From Opacimonas viscosa (GTDB taxonomy: Bacteria > Pseudomonadota > Gammaproteobacteria > Enterobacterales > Alteromonadaceae): a stretch of DNA of 64,000 nucleotides. Under the pieces are notes generated by a model. That model was given only the letters and a program-made list of their open reading frames with translations, made no database searches and had not been told where the DNA came from. Shown piece by piece: positions 10,193 to 19,239 of this stretch (position 1 is the stretch's first letter; the number at the start of each line of letters is the position of its first letter). The stretch is from the NCBI RefSeq assembly GCF_024199005.1, contig NZ_JANATA010000012.1, positions 1 through 64,000 on the forward strand. The letters run 5' to 3'. The position numbers and the translations under genes were made by a program.

Positions 10193-11092
10193 ATGCATGT
10201 TTGCTCAACGATAAAAAATCATATTGGCTCGGCATTATCCACAGTTGAACAAAATATGAGTGCAATCACAGCTGCGTACCCAGTGACACAACTTGATGAT
10301 GCAACCAACACATTGCAGTCATCGCTTGCATATCATGTCCAAACAGGTGGCAATAAAACTCGAGCTTTAATGAGTCTTTATGCCAGTGATGCGTTGCATC
10401 TTAGACAGTCTGACGCGATTGTGGCGGCAACGATTGTGGAAACGTTACACAATGCTTCCCTGATCCATGATGATATACAAGACGATGAGATTGAGCGTCG
10501 AGGTCAGCCCGCCCTGTGGCAAAAATATGATGTTGGAACGGCAATCTGTACAGGTGATTTTCTAATTGCAAAAGCGTATGCAGAATGCGCTAAAATTTCG
10601 GATGTAAAACTGATCCCAGAATTGATCGAATTAGTCCATGAAGCCGTCCAAGAAACGATTGCAGGGCAAACTGTTGATATAAATTGTACGACAGTGACTA
10701 CTTCGGTAAAACATTATGAAATGACAGCCATTGCTAAATCTGGTCCTTTGCTTGGTTTGTCTCTAGCAATACCTTTACTGCTGTTTGGCTATAAAAAGGC
10801 AGAAATTCACTCTCTCCTTAGACCATGCATAGAACCATTTTCATTGAGTTACCAAATTATTGATGATTTGCACGACGTCGTTACTGACGCAGAGCATGAC
10901 TGTCTCAATTTAGTCAATGTGCTTGCCCAAGAAATGAGTCTGAAAGAAGCAAAAGCGTATGCTTATTCTCGAACTGAACTCTTACTAGGAGCAGCTAAAC
11001 GTCAATTATCTCTCATTCCCAATCACGCAGGGGTGTATCTTGAATATTGTATTGAACAGTTACGTCATAAATCTTTACAGGTGACTTCATGA
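10193..11092 (+). CDS. crtE: Geranylgeranyl diphosphate synthase
   Basis: All-trans polyprenyl diphosphate synthase that builds C20 geranylgeranyl diphosphate for carotenoid synthesis. The 299 residues contain both aspartate-rich motifs: DDIQD at 93-97, inside LIHDDIQDDEIERRGQP, and DDLHD at 224-228. Placement as the first gene of crtE-I-B-Y supports the C20 product rather than farnesyl diphosphate or a quinone side chain. The start follows GAGG; crtI begins inside its stop codon (ATGA at 11089-11092), indicating coupled translation. Confidence 0.92.
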   Translation: MHVCSTIKNHIGSALSTVEQNMSAITAAYPVTQLDDATNTLQSSLAYHVQTGGNKTRALMSLYASDALHLRQSDAIVAATIVETLHNASLIHDDIQDDEIERRGQPALWQKYDVGTAICTGDFLIAKAYAECAKISDVKLIPELIELVHEAVQETIAGQTVDINCTTVTTSVKHYEMTAIAKSGPLLGLSLAIPLLLFGYKKAEIHSLLRPCIEPFSLSYQIIDDLHDVVTDAEHDCLNLVNVLAQEMSLKEAKAYAYSRTELLLGAAKRQLSLIPNHAGVYLEYCIEQLRHKSLQVTS

Positions 11093-12609
11093 ATAATGCC
11101 TTAGTCGTTGGAGCTGGTTTTGGGGGGATTGCAGCTGCATTAAGAATGCGAGCCAAGGGCTACAATGTTACTCTGGTAGATAAGCAAAAACAGTTAGGTG
11201 GACGCGCTAGGACATTCGAAAAAGACGGTTATATGTTTGATGCTGGACCTACTGTGGTAACAGCTCCTTTTTTATTTGATGAGCTTTTTAGCTTGTTTAA
11301 CAAGCGCAGAGAAGATTATATTGAGTTTGTTCCCGTTGAGCCATGGTATCGGTTTGAATACCCTGATGGTGACCATTTTAATTATGGTGGAACGGTAGCA
11401 GACACCTTGGCAGAAATAGAACGTATCGCGCCTAACGATAAAGAGGGCTATTTAGCGCTTTTAAAAGCATCTAAAGCCATATTCGATATCGGTTTTACAG
11501 AATTAGCAGATAAACCTTTCCATAATTTTTCTGATATGGTTGCACAAATTCCACAGCTGATAAAATTGAAGAGTCACAAAACCGTTTGGCAATTAATTTG
11601 TCATCATTTGAAAAGCGATAAAATACGTCAAGCCTTTTCTATTCAGCCTTTGTTAGTTGGAGGGAATCCTTTTGATACTACCTGCATTTATAATCTTATT
11701 CATTTTTTAGAACGTGAATGGGGGATTCATTTTGCAATGGGGGGAACAGGAGCGATTGTCAAAGGCTTAGAGCAACTTATGCATGAAGAGGGCATAAATA
11801 TAGAGCTCGGTTATGATGTAACTGAATTCGAATACAACAATCAGAGAGTCAAAGCAGCCGTTTGTGTATCTGGCAAACGTTTTCCTTGTGACATCCTGGT
11901 TTCCAATATGGATCCATCTTATCTGTATGCCAAAGTCATTCCTAATTACAAACAATCGTTGTCTGCAAAATTAAAAACGAAATTTTCTAAACATTCCATG
12001 GGATTATTCGTCCTGTATTTTGGGACAGATAATACTTATGAAGATGTCGCTCATCATACGATCTGGCTTGGACAAAGGTACCGTGAACTTCTCCATGACA
12101 TTTTTGAGAAGAAAATTTTAGCCGACGATTTTTCTTTGTATGTGCATCGTCCCACGGCGACGGATAAAAGTTTTGCTCCAGAAGGCTGTGATTCCTTTTA
12201 TGTATTAGCACCAGTACCTAATCTACAAGGGGGACAAAATTGGGATGAAATAGGTGAAGAGTATGCCGAAAAAATTATCACTGCGCTTGATAGTTCAATG
12301 TTACCGGGTCTAAAAGAACACATTACAGTTCAATTCCATATGGCGCCGAATGATTTTGTCAGTGATTATAATTCGTTACATGGCGCTGGGTTTTCTATTG
12401 CGCCATCTCTCACTCAGTCTGCATGGTTTCGGTATCACAATAAAGCAGAGGGTTTAGAAAACGTCATTTTAACTGGGGCAGGAACTCACCCTGGTGCGGG
12501 CATGCCGGGTGTTTTGTGTTCTGCAAAAGTGATTGAGCACCTAGTTGAGCCTGTGCATAGTCAAAGCACTGAAACTGAATTGCCATTGGAACATTCACAT
12601 GGCATCTAA
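11089..12609 (+). CDS. crtI: Phytoene desaturase
   Basis: FAD-dependent bacterial-type desaturase converting phytoene to lycopene in four steps, associated with the membrane. The 506-residue length fits the CrtI family. The N-terminus has the FAD-binding GAGFGG (residues 8-13) followed by VDKQKQLGGRARTFEKDGY and FDAGPTVVTAP. The C-terminus has the family signature LTGAGTHPGAGMPGVLCSAK. It starts within the crtE stop codon and its last codons overlap the crtB start, so the genes are almost certainly co-translated. Confidence 0.94.
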   Translation: MNNALVVGAGFGGIAAALRMRAKGYNVTLVDKQKQLGGRARTFEKDGYMFDAGPTVVTAPFLFDELFSLFNKRREDYIEFVPVEPWYRFEYPDGDHFNYGGTVADTLAEIERIAPNDKEGYLALLKASKAIFDIGFTELADKPFHNFSDMVAQIPQLIKLKSHKTVWQLICHHLKSDKIRQAFSIQPLLVGGNPFDTTCIYNLIHFLEREWGIHFAMGGTGAIVKGLEQLMHEEGINIELGYDVTEFEYNNQRVKAAVCVSGKRFPCDILVSNMDPSYLYAKVIPNYKQSLSAKLKTKFSKHSMGLFVLYFGTDNTYEDVAHHTIWLGQRYRELLHDIFEKKILADDFSLYVHRPTATDKSFAPEGCDSFYVLAPVPNLQGGQNWDEIGEEYAEKIITALDSSMLPGLKEHITVQFHMAPNDFVSDYNSLHGAGFSIAPSLTQSAWFRYHNKAEGLENVILTGAGTHPGAGMPGVLCSAKVIEHLVEPVHSQSTETELPLEHSHGI

Positions 12610-13696
12610 AGGCTATTATGATTCGATTATCGCCGAAAAAATCCCAGTGCTTGCTGACGAAGCACCAGCCACATCAAATTCATCTAAGGATGTGGAACGA
12701 CAGGGAGTCCTTTCGGGAAACAGCAACAACTTTGATTCGCAATCAGACTTCTTAGCAACTTTGGCTAGCTTTGCTAATGCTCAAGAAACTTTAGCCGTGA
12801 ATGGTAAATCGTTCCGTTTTGCTCAACATTTTCTGAGTAAAAAAACGGGCCAAGCGGCTGCACAGTTATATCAATTTTGCCGGATCTGTGATGATTTGGT
12901 CGATGAAGCACCTTCAGAAACACACGCTAGCAGTCGTATCCAATGTTTATTGAAATATTTAGATATAATGTCCGAAAATATCAATGCAGCTAGGGGTCAG
13001 CAGTACCAATCTTTCCCAGATGCATTAATCACTTTTTTTAAACTGAAACAAGAATATGATTTGCCACAGTCTGCGATTCACCAATTACTTGTTGGAATAC
13101 AAAGTGACTTAACCGAAAAAGTAAAAATTACCGAAACTGACTTGTTAATCTATTGCTATCGAGTCGCTGGAACAGTAGGGGAATTAATGTGCCCTATTTT
13201 AGAGGCACCAGATGTCGCTAAACCCTATGCGATGGATTTGGGTATTGCAATGCAGTTAACCAATATTGCTCGTGATGTTTTAGAAGATGCGCAAAATGGA
13301 CGTATTTATTTACCACAGGAATGGTTAGGGGGAATGTCAGTTAACACTATTTTATACCCATCACCATCACAAAAAATAATTATTTGTGCTGCCATTAAAC
13401 GTTGTTTAACCTTGGCTGAAGACTACTATTTCTCTGCTTTACAAGGATTGCAATCTGTTCCTTGGAGAAATCGGATTGCGATGCACCAAGCGTTATTTAT
13501 TTATCGTGAGATAGGTTTAGTATTAGCAGAAAAAGAGTTTGATTATCAAGTTGGGCGCATTTATGTCCCTATATGGGACAAGTTATTTGTTGTATTGCGT
13601 CATAGCTATAAATTAATGTTGCCACCAACAGTGGAGCCGCACGAGTCCTCCTTGCATAAAAGTTTTAGGTCTTTATATGCCAAATCATCCAATTAA
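12599..13696 (+). CDS. crtB: Phytoene synthase
   Basis: Joins two geranylgeranyl diphosphates to phytoene. Both metal-binding aspartate motifs are present: DDLVD at 98-102 in CRICDDLVDEA and DVLED at 226-230 in NIARDVLEDAQNGRIYLP. I chose ATG 12599, which overlaps the end of crtI by 11 bases; an upstream ATG at 12545 would lie deep inside crtI. Even so, the protein (365 residues) has about 70 residues before the conserved SFRFAQHFL region, more than usual. This head is polar and rich in Ser, Asn and Asp. A later non-ATG start cannot be excluded. Confidence 0.92.
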   Translation: MASKGYYDSIIAEKIPVLADEAPATSNSSKDVERQGVLSGNSNNFDSQSDFLATLASFANAQETLAVNGKSFRFAQHFLSKKTGQAAAQLYQFCRICDDLVDEAPSETHASSRIQCLLKYLDIMSENINAARGQQYQSFPDALITFFKLKQEYDLPQSAIHQLLVGIQSDLTEKVKITETDLLIYCYRVAGTVGELMCPILEAPDVAKPYAMDLGIAMQLTNIARDVLEDAQNGRIYLPQEWLGGMSVNTILYPSPSQKIIICAAIKRCLTLAEDYYFSALQGLQSVPWRNRIAMHQALFIYREIGLVLAEKEFDYQVGRIYVPIWDKLFVVLRHSYKLMLPPTVEPHESSLHKSFRSLYAKSSN

Positions 13697-14939
13697 TGAG
13701 TATGGTGTTATTATACTTGGTGGTGGTTGTGCAGGCCTTTCTTTAGCTCGTAAATTGGTACAACAACATTTTAGTTTACCTATACTTATACTTGAACAAA
13801 GAAGCAAATATCAGCACGATAGAACTTGGTCTGGTTGGTTTTCAAAAAAACAGATGCAAGGTTTAGAGGCAATACCTAAACGTACTTATACATCATGGTC
13901 TTTCACTGCCGATTTAGAGCGAGTAACCCATGAATCCAAGGAGTCGGCTTATCTAAGTATTGCAAGTGAGGATTTCTACGCTGATTCTTTGGCTCTCTTG
14001 AAGCAAAGTCCGATAGTGGAACTACAGTTGAATACCTCTTTACAGCTAAGGGATGTAGAACGTTTGTTGACTGAGAAAGATGAGCAAACAGTCGTAGTTG
14101 ATACCATTGGGATTTCCCGAAATTTACAAAAACATTTGTTAGCAGAGGGTGTCACTCAAGAACCAAATCCTAAGCAATGTATCTTTGAACCTAGTGGTTT
14201 ATGGCAGCGCTTTGTCGGTGTGACAGTCTCTTCAAACGAGCCTTTATTCTCACCTGAAGGATTAGATCATGCAGCTCTCATGCATGATATGCAAAATACT
14301 GAACATGGTTTTTGTTTTCATTATATGCTCCCCTTAACTCAACACTCGGCTTTGGTTGAGACAACATTTTTCACCCAAAAACCACTCAACTCTATATTTT
14401 TACAACAACAATCTATCGCTGCGGCTGAGCATTTATTTGCGCTAAGTATTGATAAAAAACAAGTGCGTAATCATGAGCTGGAATTAACGTTTACTGCGAG
14501 TGAGGAAGGCCACTTGCCTATGCAGGCCTGTACTGAAGGCTTTGTTAAAAAAGCGCGAGGAAGTATCATTTATGGTGGGATCACAGCAGGAGCTTTGCGC
14601 CCCTCATCGGGATATGCTTTTGCTGCTATACAAGATTGGGCCAATAAGGTGACTTTATCTGTGGTTGCGCAAGAAGCCCCTATATTTGACACATACAGGC
14701 ATTACGCCAACATCACAGTATATTTAGACAATATTTTCTTGGCTGTATTAGAACGTTACCCTGATATGATACCTAAGATGTTCTTGAGTATGGCTAATAT
14801 ACTATCAGCAAAACAGTTCGCGCTCTTTATGAATCATCAAGCTGGTTTGTGGATATGGTTGAAAGTGATTTGGGCGATGCCAAAGTTACCCTTTATCAAA
14901 GCATGGTGGATGAGTTGCAGGAAAATAAAGAACTTGTAA
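13677..14939 (+). CDS. crtY: Lycopene beta-cyclase (CrtY type)
   Basis: Flavin-dependent cyclase that closes both ends of lycopene to make beta-carotene. The 420 residues begin with a dinucleotide site ILGGGCAGLSLA (GGGCAG at 15-20), then the family motif DRTWSGW at 48-54, and later GGITAGALRPSSGY (PSSGY at 309-313). It is the CrtY/CrtL class, not the small membrane CrtYcd type. The start lies 20 bases inside crtB, and the stop overlaps the blh start as TAATG, so translation is coupled at both ends. Confidence 0.9.
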   Translation: MPNHPINEYGVIILGGGCAGLSLARKLVQQHFSLPILILEQRSKYQHDRTWSGWFSKKQMQGLEAIPKRTYTSWSFTADLERVTHESKESAYLSIASEDFYADSLALLKQSPIVELQLNTSLQLRDVERLLTEKDEQTVVVDTIGISRNLQKHLLAEGVTQEPNPKQCIFEPSGLWQRFVGVTVSSNEPLFSPEGLDHAALMHDMQNTEHGFCFHYMLPLTQHSALVETTFFTQKPLNSIFLQQQSIAAAEHLFALSIDKKQVRNHELELTFTASEEGHLPMQACTEGFVKKARGSIIYGGITAGALRPSSGYAFAAIQDWANKVTLSVVAQEAPIFDTYRHYANITVYLDNIFLAVLERYPDMIPKMFLSMANILSAKQFALFMNHQAGLWIWLKVIWAMPKLPFIKAWWMSCRKIKNL

Positions 14940-15904
14940 TGGCTAAGGCATTCAAGCAAATCTCGAGTAGAAAAATACAAACATACTTGGTGTGTGCTTG
15001 TGCAATCTTGGTTATCTCGGGTAATTTGTTTGGGTTAAACTTGGGGGTGAGTGTTTTGGTTTCTGAGTTTTTTAGTCCTACAGATTTAGAAACTTTTTTA
15101 CCTACTTGGCTAATGTATGTATTAGGCGGGTTTATTATGTGCTTTGGTGTTCCTCATGGTGCACTTGATTTTGATCTGGCAATCCGCAAAATACCTTTAC
15201 AAACATGGACCCGAAAATGCAGCTTTATACTGTTATACATTCTGATCGCTAGTATTTGTGTTGTACTTTGGTTTTGTTTTCCTGCTTTCACTTTATGTGT
15301 GTTTTTAGCTATCTCTATTTGGCATTTTGCTAAAGATTGGGAAACATATTTACCGACTAATCTCAGTCTACTGACTGCAGTGTGGATACTGACTTTACCT
15401 GCACTTTTGCAACCTGACGCTTTTGTTAGTATTTTGGCTATGTTATGGATTTCATCTGCCGAAGGGCAACTATTAGGTTCGATATTTAGTGCACTAACTA
15501 TCATTTGTTCGATATTGCTTTTGCTAAATTGGCGCTTACTATTGAATAGAGGTTACGCTTATTGTTTTGAAATTGCTGCGTATTTGTTGCTACTCCTATT
15601 CAGTCATATTTTAGTGTTTTTTACCGTTTATTTTTGTGTGGTACACAGTGCGACATACTTAAAAAAATATTATAAAAATATTACGAGTGAAAAACGCCAT
15701 TTACTGACTCAAATTTTTGGCATCATGCTGTTAACTACGATTTTAGGCGTAATTATCATCTTCTTTAGCAATGTGTATGGTATAGAAAGTCATTTTTACA
15801 CTTGGCTATTCGTAGGTTTATTTGCTTTAACTGTGCCGCATATGTTGCTTGTGGAGCGCTACTTCAATACCTCGTCAGAAAATCTCGATGGAGCATACAA
15901 ATAG
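14939..15904 (+). CDS. blh: Beta-carotene 15,15'-dioxygenase, Blh/Brp family
   Basis: Integral membrane iron enzyme that cleaves beta-carotene centrally into two retinals, the chromophore of the opsin. The 321 residues form many hydrophobic helices and keep the family histidines: GVPHGALDFD (His73), WHFAKDW (His129), VVHSATY (His236) and VPHML (His301). I start it at ATG 14939, in a TAATG overlap with crtY; a frame extension to 14849 lies inside crtY. Last gene of the rightward cluster; it ends 12 bases from the convergent idi. Confidence 0.93.
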   Translation: MAKAFKQISSRKIQTYLVCACAILVISGNLFGLNLGVSVLVSEFFSPTDLETFLPTWLMYVLGGFIMCFGVPHGALDFDLAIRKIPLQTWTRKCSFILLYILIASICVVLWFCFPAFTLCVFLAISIWHFAKDWETYLPTNLSLLTAVWILTLPALLQPDAFVSILAMLWISSAEGQLLGSIFSALTIICSILLLLNWRLLLNRGYAYCFEIAAYLLLLLFSHILVFFTVYFCVVHSATYLKKYYKNITSEKRHLLTQIFGIMLLTTILGVIIIFFSNVYGIESHFYTWLFVGLFALTVPHMLLVERYFNTSSENLDGAYK

Positions 15905-15916
15905 CGGAGCTGTTAC

Positions 15917-16477
15917 TTAAGTATTCGTCTTTGTTGCGAGATGACTTTTTACTAGATTAAATACTTCAGGAAACCAAACACAAAATATTTCCGGCTGAGC
16001 AGTGAGTGCTTCTTCAATCGTTTGTAAACTTTGCCACTGGGTTGCCATGACTTCGTCTGGGTTTCCAGGAATAGTTTGTACATCGCCTTCAATAACCAGT
16101 ACGTGATCTAGTTCATGCTCATACAAATCATTATCAAGTTTGGCTTTGTAAATAAATTGGCCAATGTCCTGGGCTACTGCCTCGACATGTATAGCGAGTT
16201 CTTCATATAAACGTCTTTTAGCTGCAACCGCTAGGGTTTCGCCTAGGGTCGGATGGGAGCAACAGGTATTCGCCCAGAGGCCACCAGAGTGATACTTGTG
16301 CAGTGCTCGTTGTTGTAAAAGAAGCTCATACAGGCCTTCTCGATAACGCACAATTTGTACTGAAAAAGCCAAATGTAAGTCACCATCTCGATGCGCTTGG
16401 AGTTTCTCTTTTAGCGCAATAAACTCGCCTTGCTGATTGACCAGCATGACTTCAGGGGATTTTGTTTTTGTTGACAT
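15917..16477 (-). CDS. idi: Isopentenyl-diphosphate delta-isomerase, type 1
   Basis: Interconverts isopentenyl and dimethylallyl diphosphate, the allylic primer for CrtE. The 186-residue Nudix-fold enzyme has the catalytic cysteine region WANTCCSHP (71-76), the acidic YEHELDH motif (119-125) and NPDEVMATQW near 139-148. In many proteorhodopsin clusters idi is the last gene in the same direction as crt; here it is on the opposite strand, facing blh. It begins 20 bases after the degS stop with no visible promoter or strong ribosome site, so it is probably expressed as the second gene of a degS-idi unit. Confidence 0.92.
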   Translation of the reverse strand: MSTKTKSPEVMLVNQQGEFIALKEKLQAHRDGDLHLAFSVQIVRYREGLYELLLQQRALHKYHSGGLWANTCCSHPTLGETLAVAAKRRLYEELAIHVEAVAQDIGQFIYKAKLDNDLYEHELDHVLVIEGDVQTIPGNPDEVMATQWQSLQTIEEALTAQPEIFCVWFPEVFNLVKSHLATKTNT

Positions 16478-16497
16478 TAAAATGGTGCTTTGGTCAT

Positions 16498-17562
16498 TTA
16501 ATCAGTTCCTAATTCACCGACTTTCACTTGGATAGTCAATGACTTATCTTCGCGCACAATAGTTAACTGTAATAATGTGCCAGGGGGAGTTTCTGCAATA
16601 AAATCTAAAGTGCTAGCCGCATTTGAAATGATCTTATCATCTATAGCCAATAACACATCACCAACCTGAACACCGGCTAAATCAGCAGGGGAACCTGATG
16701 CTACATTACTGATGAGGATCCCTGGTTTATCTTGGTATTCAGTACCAGAAAACCCTAACTGTCCACGTGTCACTTTGCCGTTGACGATAATATCTTCCAT
16801 CACTCGTTTGGCGAGTGTGTAAGGGACTGCAAAGTTCACTCCATCAACATCTCTGACTCTGCGTTGTGCATCAAATGTTTTGAAGTTGGCATTTGTGATC
16901 CCCAACAAATAACCTTCTGAATCGACCAGTGCACCTCCAGAGTTACCTTGGTTTAATACCGCGTCAGTCTGGATGAAATCAACGTAATTAGCTAGGCCAT
17001 TGCGTCCAGTTCTACTGACTATACCTTGGGTGATGGTTTGGCCTAGGTTATAAGGATTGCCAATAGCCATAACAAAGTCACCGACACGTGTATTGGGTTC
17101 ACTGAGTTGTGGGATTGGGTGGATATTTTCAGCATTGATTTTTAGTACAGCTAGATCGGTAAAGACATCGTAACCCACAATTTCAGCTTCGATAATTCGA
17201 CTATCCTGCAGAGCAACAAATATAGATGCGGCATTATTGATAACGTGGTAGCACGTTAAAATATGCCCATCTTCGCTCATGATAACGCCAGAACCTAAGT
17301 TTGTTCTTTCTCGAGAAGTACTGCTAAATAAATTGTTGTTTTCGATACTGACGCTGTAAATATTGACGACCGAAGGAGCGGATCGGGAAACAGCATCATA
17401 ATAACTGAGCCGGTTACTCACAGGCTCATTTTTAAATAATGAAGAAAAGGCAACACCGCTGCCATGACGTAATTCAGGGACTAATAAAAGGATCAGAGAA
17501 GCGACAATCGCACCAATAATAATGGACCGAAAGAAAAACCATAAAATACGTTGACCAGCCAT
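16498..17562 (-). CDS. degS: Site-1 periplasmic protease DegS
   Basis: Inner-membrane-anchored trypsin-like protease that in E. coli senses misfolded outer membrane proteins and starts RseA cleavage, releasing sigma E. The 354 residues have one N-terminal membrane helix (about 9-29), a protease domain with triad His106 (CYHVINN), Asp136 (FTDLAVLKI) and Ser208 (NQGNSGGAL), and a single C-terminal PDZ domain. One PDZ plus the uncut anchor separates it from DegP/DegQ. The degQ terminator lies between degQ and degS, so degS should have its own promoter. Confidence 0.92.
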   Translation of the reverse strand: MAGQRILWFFFRSIIIGAIVASLILLLVPELRHGSGVAFSSLFKNEPVSNRLSYYDAVSRSAPSVVNIYSVSIENNNLFSSTSRERTNLGSGVIMSEDGHILTCYHVINNAASIFVALQDSRIIEAEIVGYDVFTDLAVLKINAENIHPIPQLSEPNTRVGDFVMAIGNPYNLGQTITQGIVSRTGRNGLANYVDFIQTDAVLNQGNSGGALVDSEGYLLGITNANFKTFDAQRRVRDVDGVNFAVPYTLAKRVMEDIIVNGKVTRGQLGFSGTEYQDKPGILISNVASGSPADLAGVQVGDVLLAIDDKIISNAASTLDFIAETPPGTLLQLTIVREDKSLTIQVKVGELGTD

Positions 17563-17659
17563 GAATAACCTATATTTATTCCATCGTTAAAGACATCATA
17601 TCATGAACTCAATTAAAGCCGAATGTTTGTCACATTGTCGTTGTTCAAACATGCAACAA

Positions 17660-17696
17660 AAAAGCCGTAGCTTACCAAGGTTATACTACGGCTTTT
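17660..17696 (-). terminator. Terminator downstream of degQ
   Basis: A perfect 11-bp stem (AAAAGCCGTAG at 17660-17670, CTACGGCTTTT at 17686-17696) with a 15-base loop. Read leftward it is followed by a T-run, so it ends the degQ transcript about 90 bases after the stop codon and before degS. Confidence 0.8.
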
Positions 17697-17786
17697 ACGG
17701 ATTATTTTGTTTTCCTGTTATTTATATTCCTGCTCACTCATCATTGAGTAACTGGAATCTAAATCCAACATCAGTGATGTATAGAC

Positions 17787-19163
17787 TTATCGGATAACAA
17801 TATACAGTGAAGCGTTCCCGCGTTTGACATTCAAAGCAATGACATCGTCTTCTTTGTCTTTGAGCATGTCAGTTAATTCTTTGATATTGTTCACGCGTTG
17901 ACGATTCACACCAATGATGACGTCATTTTTCTTTAAACCTATACTGACCGCAGGACTACGTGCTTCAATCTCACTGACTGTGATACCTCTATTACCAGCT
18001 AAATCAGTCCCGTTTTCAAAGGTTGCTCCAGCAAATGCTGGATGAATTTCGGCTGCGGTAACTTCTTGGAAGCCTGCATCACCTAACACTACATCAACGT
18101 CTAACACATCACCTTGGCGAATTAATCCCAAGTTAACGGATGCACCTGCACCCATACTCGCAATTTTTGCACGCAGTTCGGCAAAGCTAGAGATGGTTCT
18201 ACCGTTAACTTTCGTAATGATATCACCTGCTTTAATGCCTGCTTTTTCTGCTGCGGAGTCTTCTGACACTTCTGCGACAAAAGCGCCCTTATTTACATCT
18301 GAATTAAATGCTTCAGCGAGACCGGCGTCTACATCATTACCAACGACACCCAGTAGACCACGACGGACTTCACCAAATTCAATCATTTGGTTGATAAGGT
18401 TGTTCATCATATTACTGGGAATAGCAAAGCCGATACCTACGTTGCCGGCATTTGCGCCTGGGGCAAAGATAGCCGCATTAATACCGACTAATTCACCTTT
18501 GAGGTTAATTAATGCACCGCCTGAATTACCTCGGTTTATTGCCGCATCGGTTTGAATAAAGTTCTCATAACCACCCACGTTTACTCCAGTTCTGCCAAGA
18601 GCAGATACAATGCCAGAGGTCACGGTTTGTGATAAGCCAAAAGGATTACCAATAGCGATAACAAAATCACCGACACGCAATTTGTCAGAATCCGCGAGCT
18701 CAATTTGGGTGAGATTTTCAGGCTCGATTTCTAATAATGCAATGTCACTTTCGTTATCAGTCCCAATTTTGGATGCAGAAAACTCACGCCCATCCGTCAA
18801 GGTCACCAAAATTTTGTCTGCATTGTCTACCACATGAGCATTAGTCACAATGTAGCCTTTTTTAGCATCAACAATTACGCCGGAACCGAGACTGCGGAAG
18901 GGACGTTCTTGGGGTTGTCGACCTTGTCCACCAAAGAAAGGACGAAACATTTCTGGAATTTCTTGACGTGCCGTTGTTTTGCCTTCAACAGAAATACTAA
19001 CCACTGCGGGCATGGTTTCCTCTAGCATGGGAGCTAGAGAGGGGGTGGTGTCAGAAGACGATAAAAAAGGTAGCCCCATGTTCGCTAGCGCTGAACTTTG
19101 GGTAAAAATGATGGAACTGGAAATAACGCCAACAATGGCAACTTTTTTGAGGAAGGATTTCAT
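17787..19163 (-). CDS. degQ: Periplasmic Do-type serine protease/chaperone DegQ
   Basis: Periplasmic protein quality-control protease. From the chosen start it is 458 residues: a signal peptide ending near ALA (25-27), a protease domain with His110, Asp140 and Ser214 (RGNSGGAL), and two PDZ domains (about 265-355 and 375-455). The short loop after the signal and its place beside degS favour DegQ over DegP. I chose ATG 19163 because the ribosome site (AGGAG) lies about 11 bases before it; the GTG at 19175 would overlap that site. Operon partners are not obvious; zapG lies 76 bases upstream in the same direction. Confidence 0.92.
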   Translation of the reverse strand: MKSFLKKVAIVGVISSSIIFTQSSALANMGLPFLSSSDTTPSLAPMLEETMPAVVSISVEGKTTARQEIPEMFRPFFGGQGRQPQERPFRSLGSGVIVDAKKGYIVTNAHVVDNADKILVTLTDGREFSASKIGTDNESDIALLEIEPENLTQIELADSDKLRVGDFVIAIGNPFGLSQTVTSGIVSALGRTGVNVGGYENFIQTDAAINRGNSGGALINLKGELVGINAAIFAPGANAGNVGIGFAIPSNMMNNLINQMIEFGEVRRGLLGVVGNDVDAGLAEAFNSDVNKGAFVAEVSEDSAAEKAGIKAGDIITKVNGRTISSFAELRAKIASMGAGASVNLGLIRQGDVLDVDVVLGDAGFQEVTAAEIHPAFAGATFENGTDLAGNRGITVSEIEARSPAVSIGLKKNDVIIGVNRQRVNNIKELTDMLKDKEDDVIALNVKRGNASLYIVIR

Positions 19164-19239
19164 CAAAAACAACACTCCTATTTATTAATAAATTCAACAA
19201 TTTACTAAAAGACCTAGTGCTGGCGTATTAAGTTCCGAA

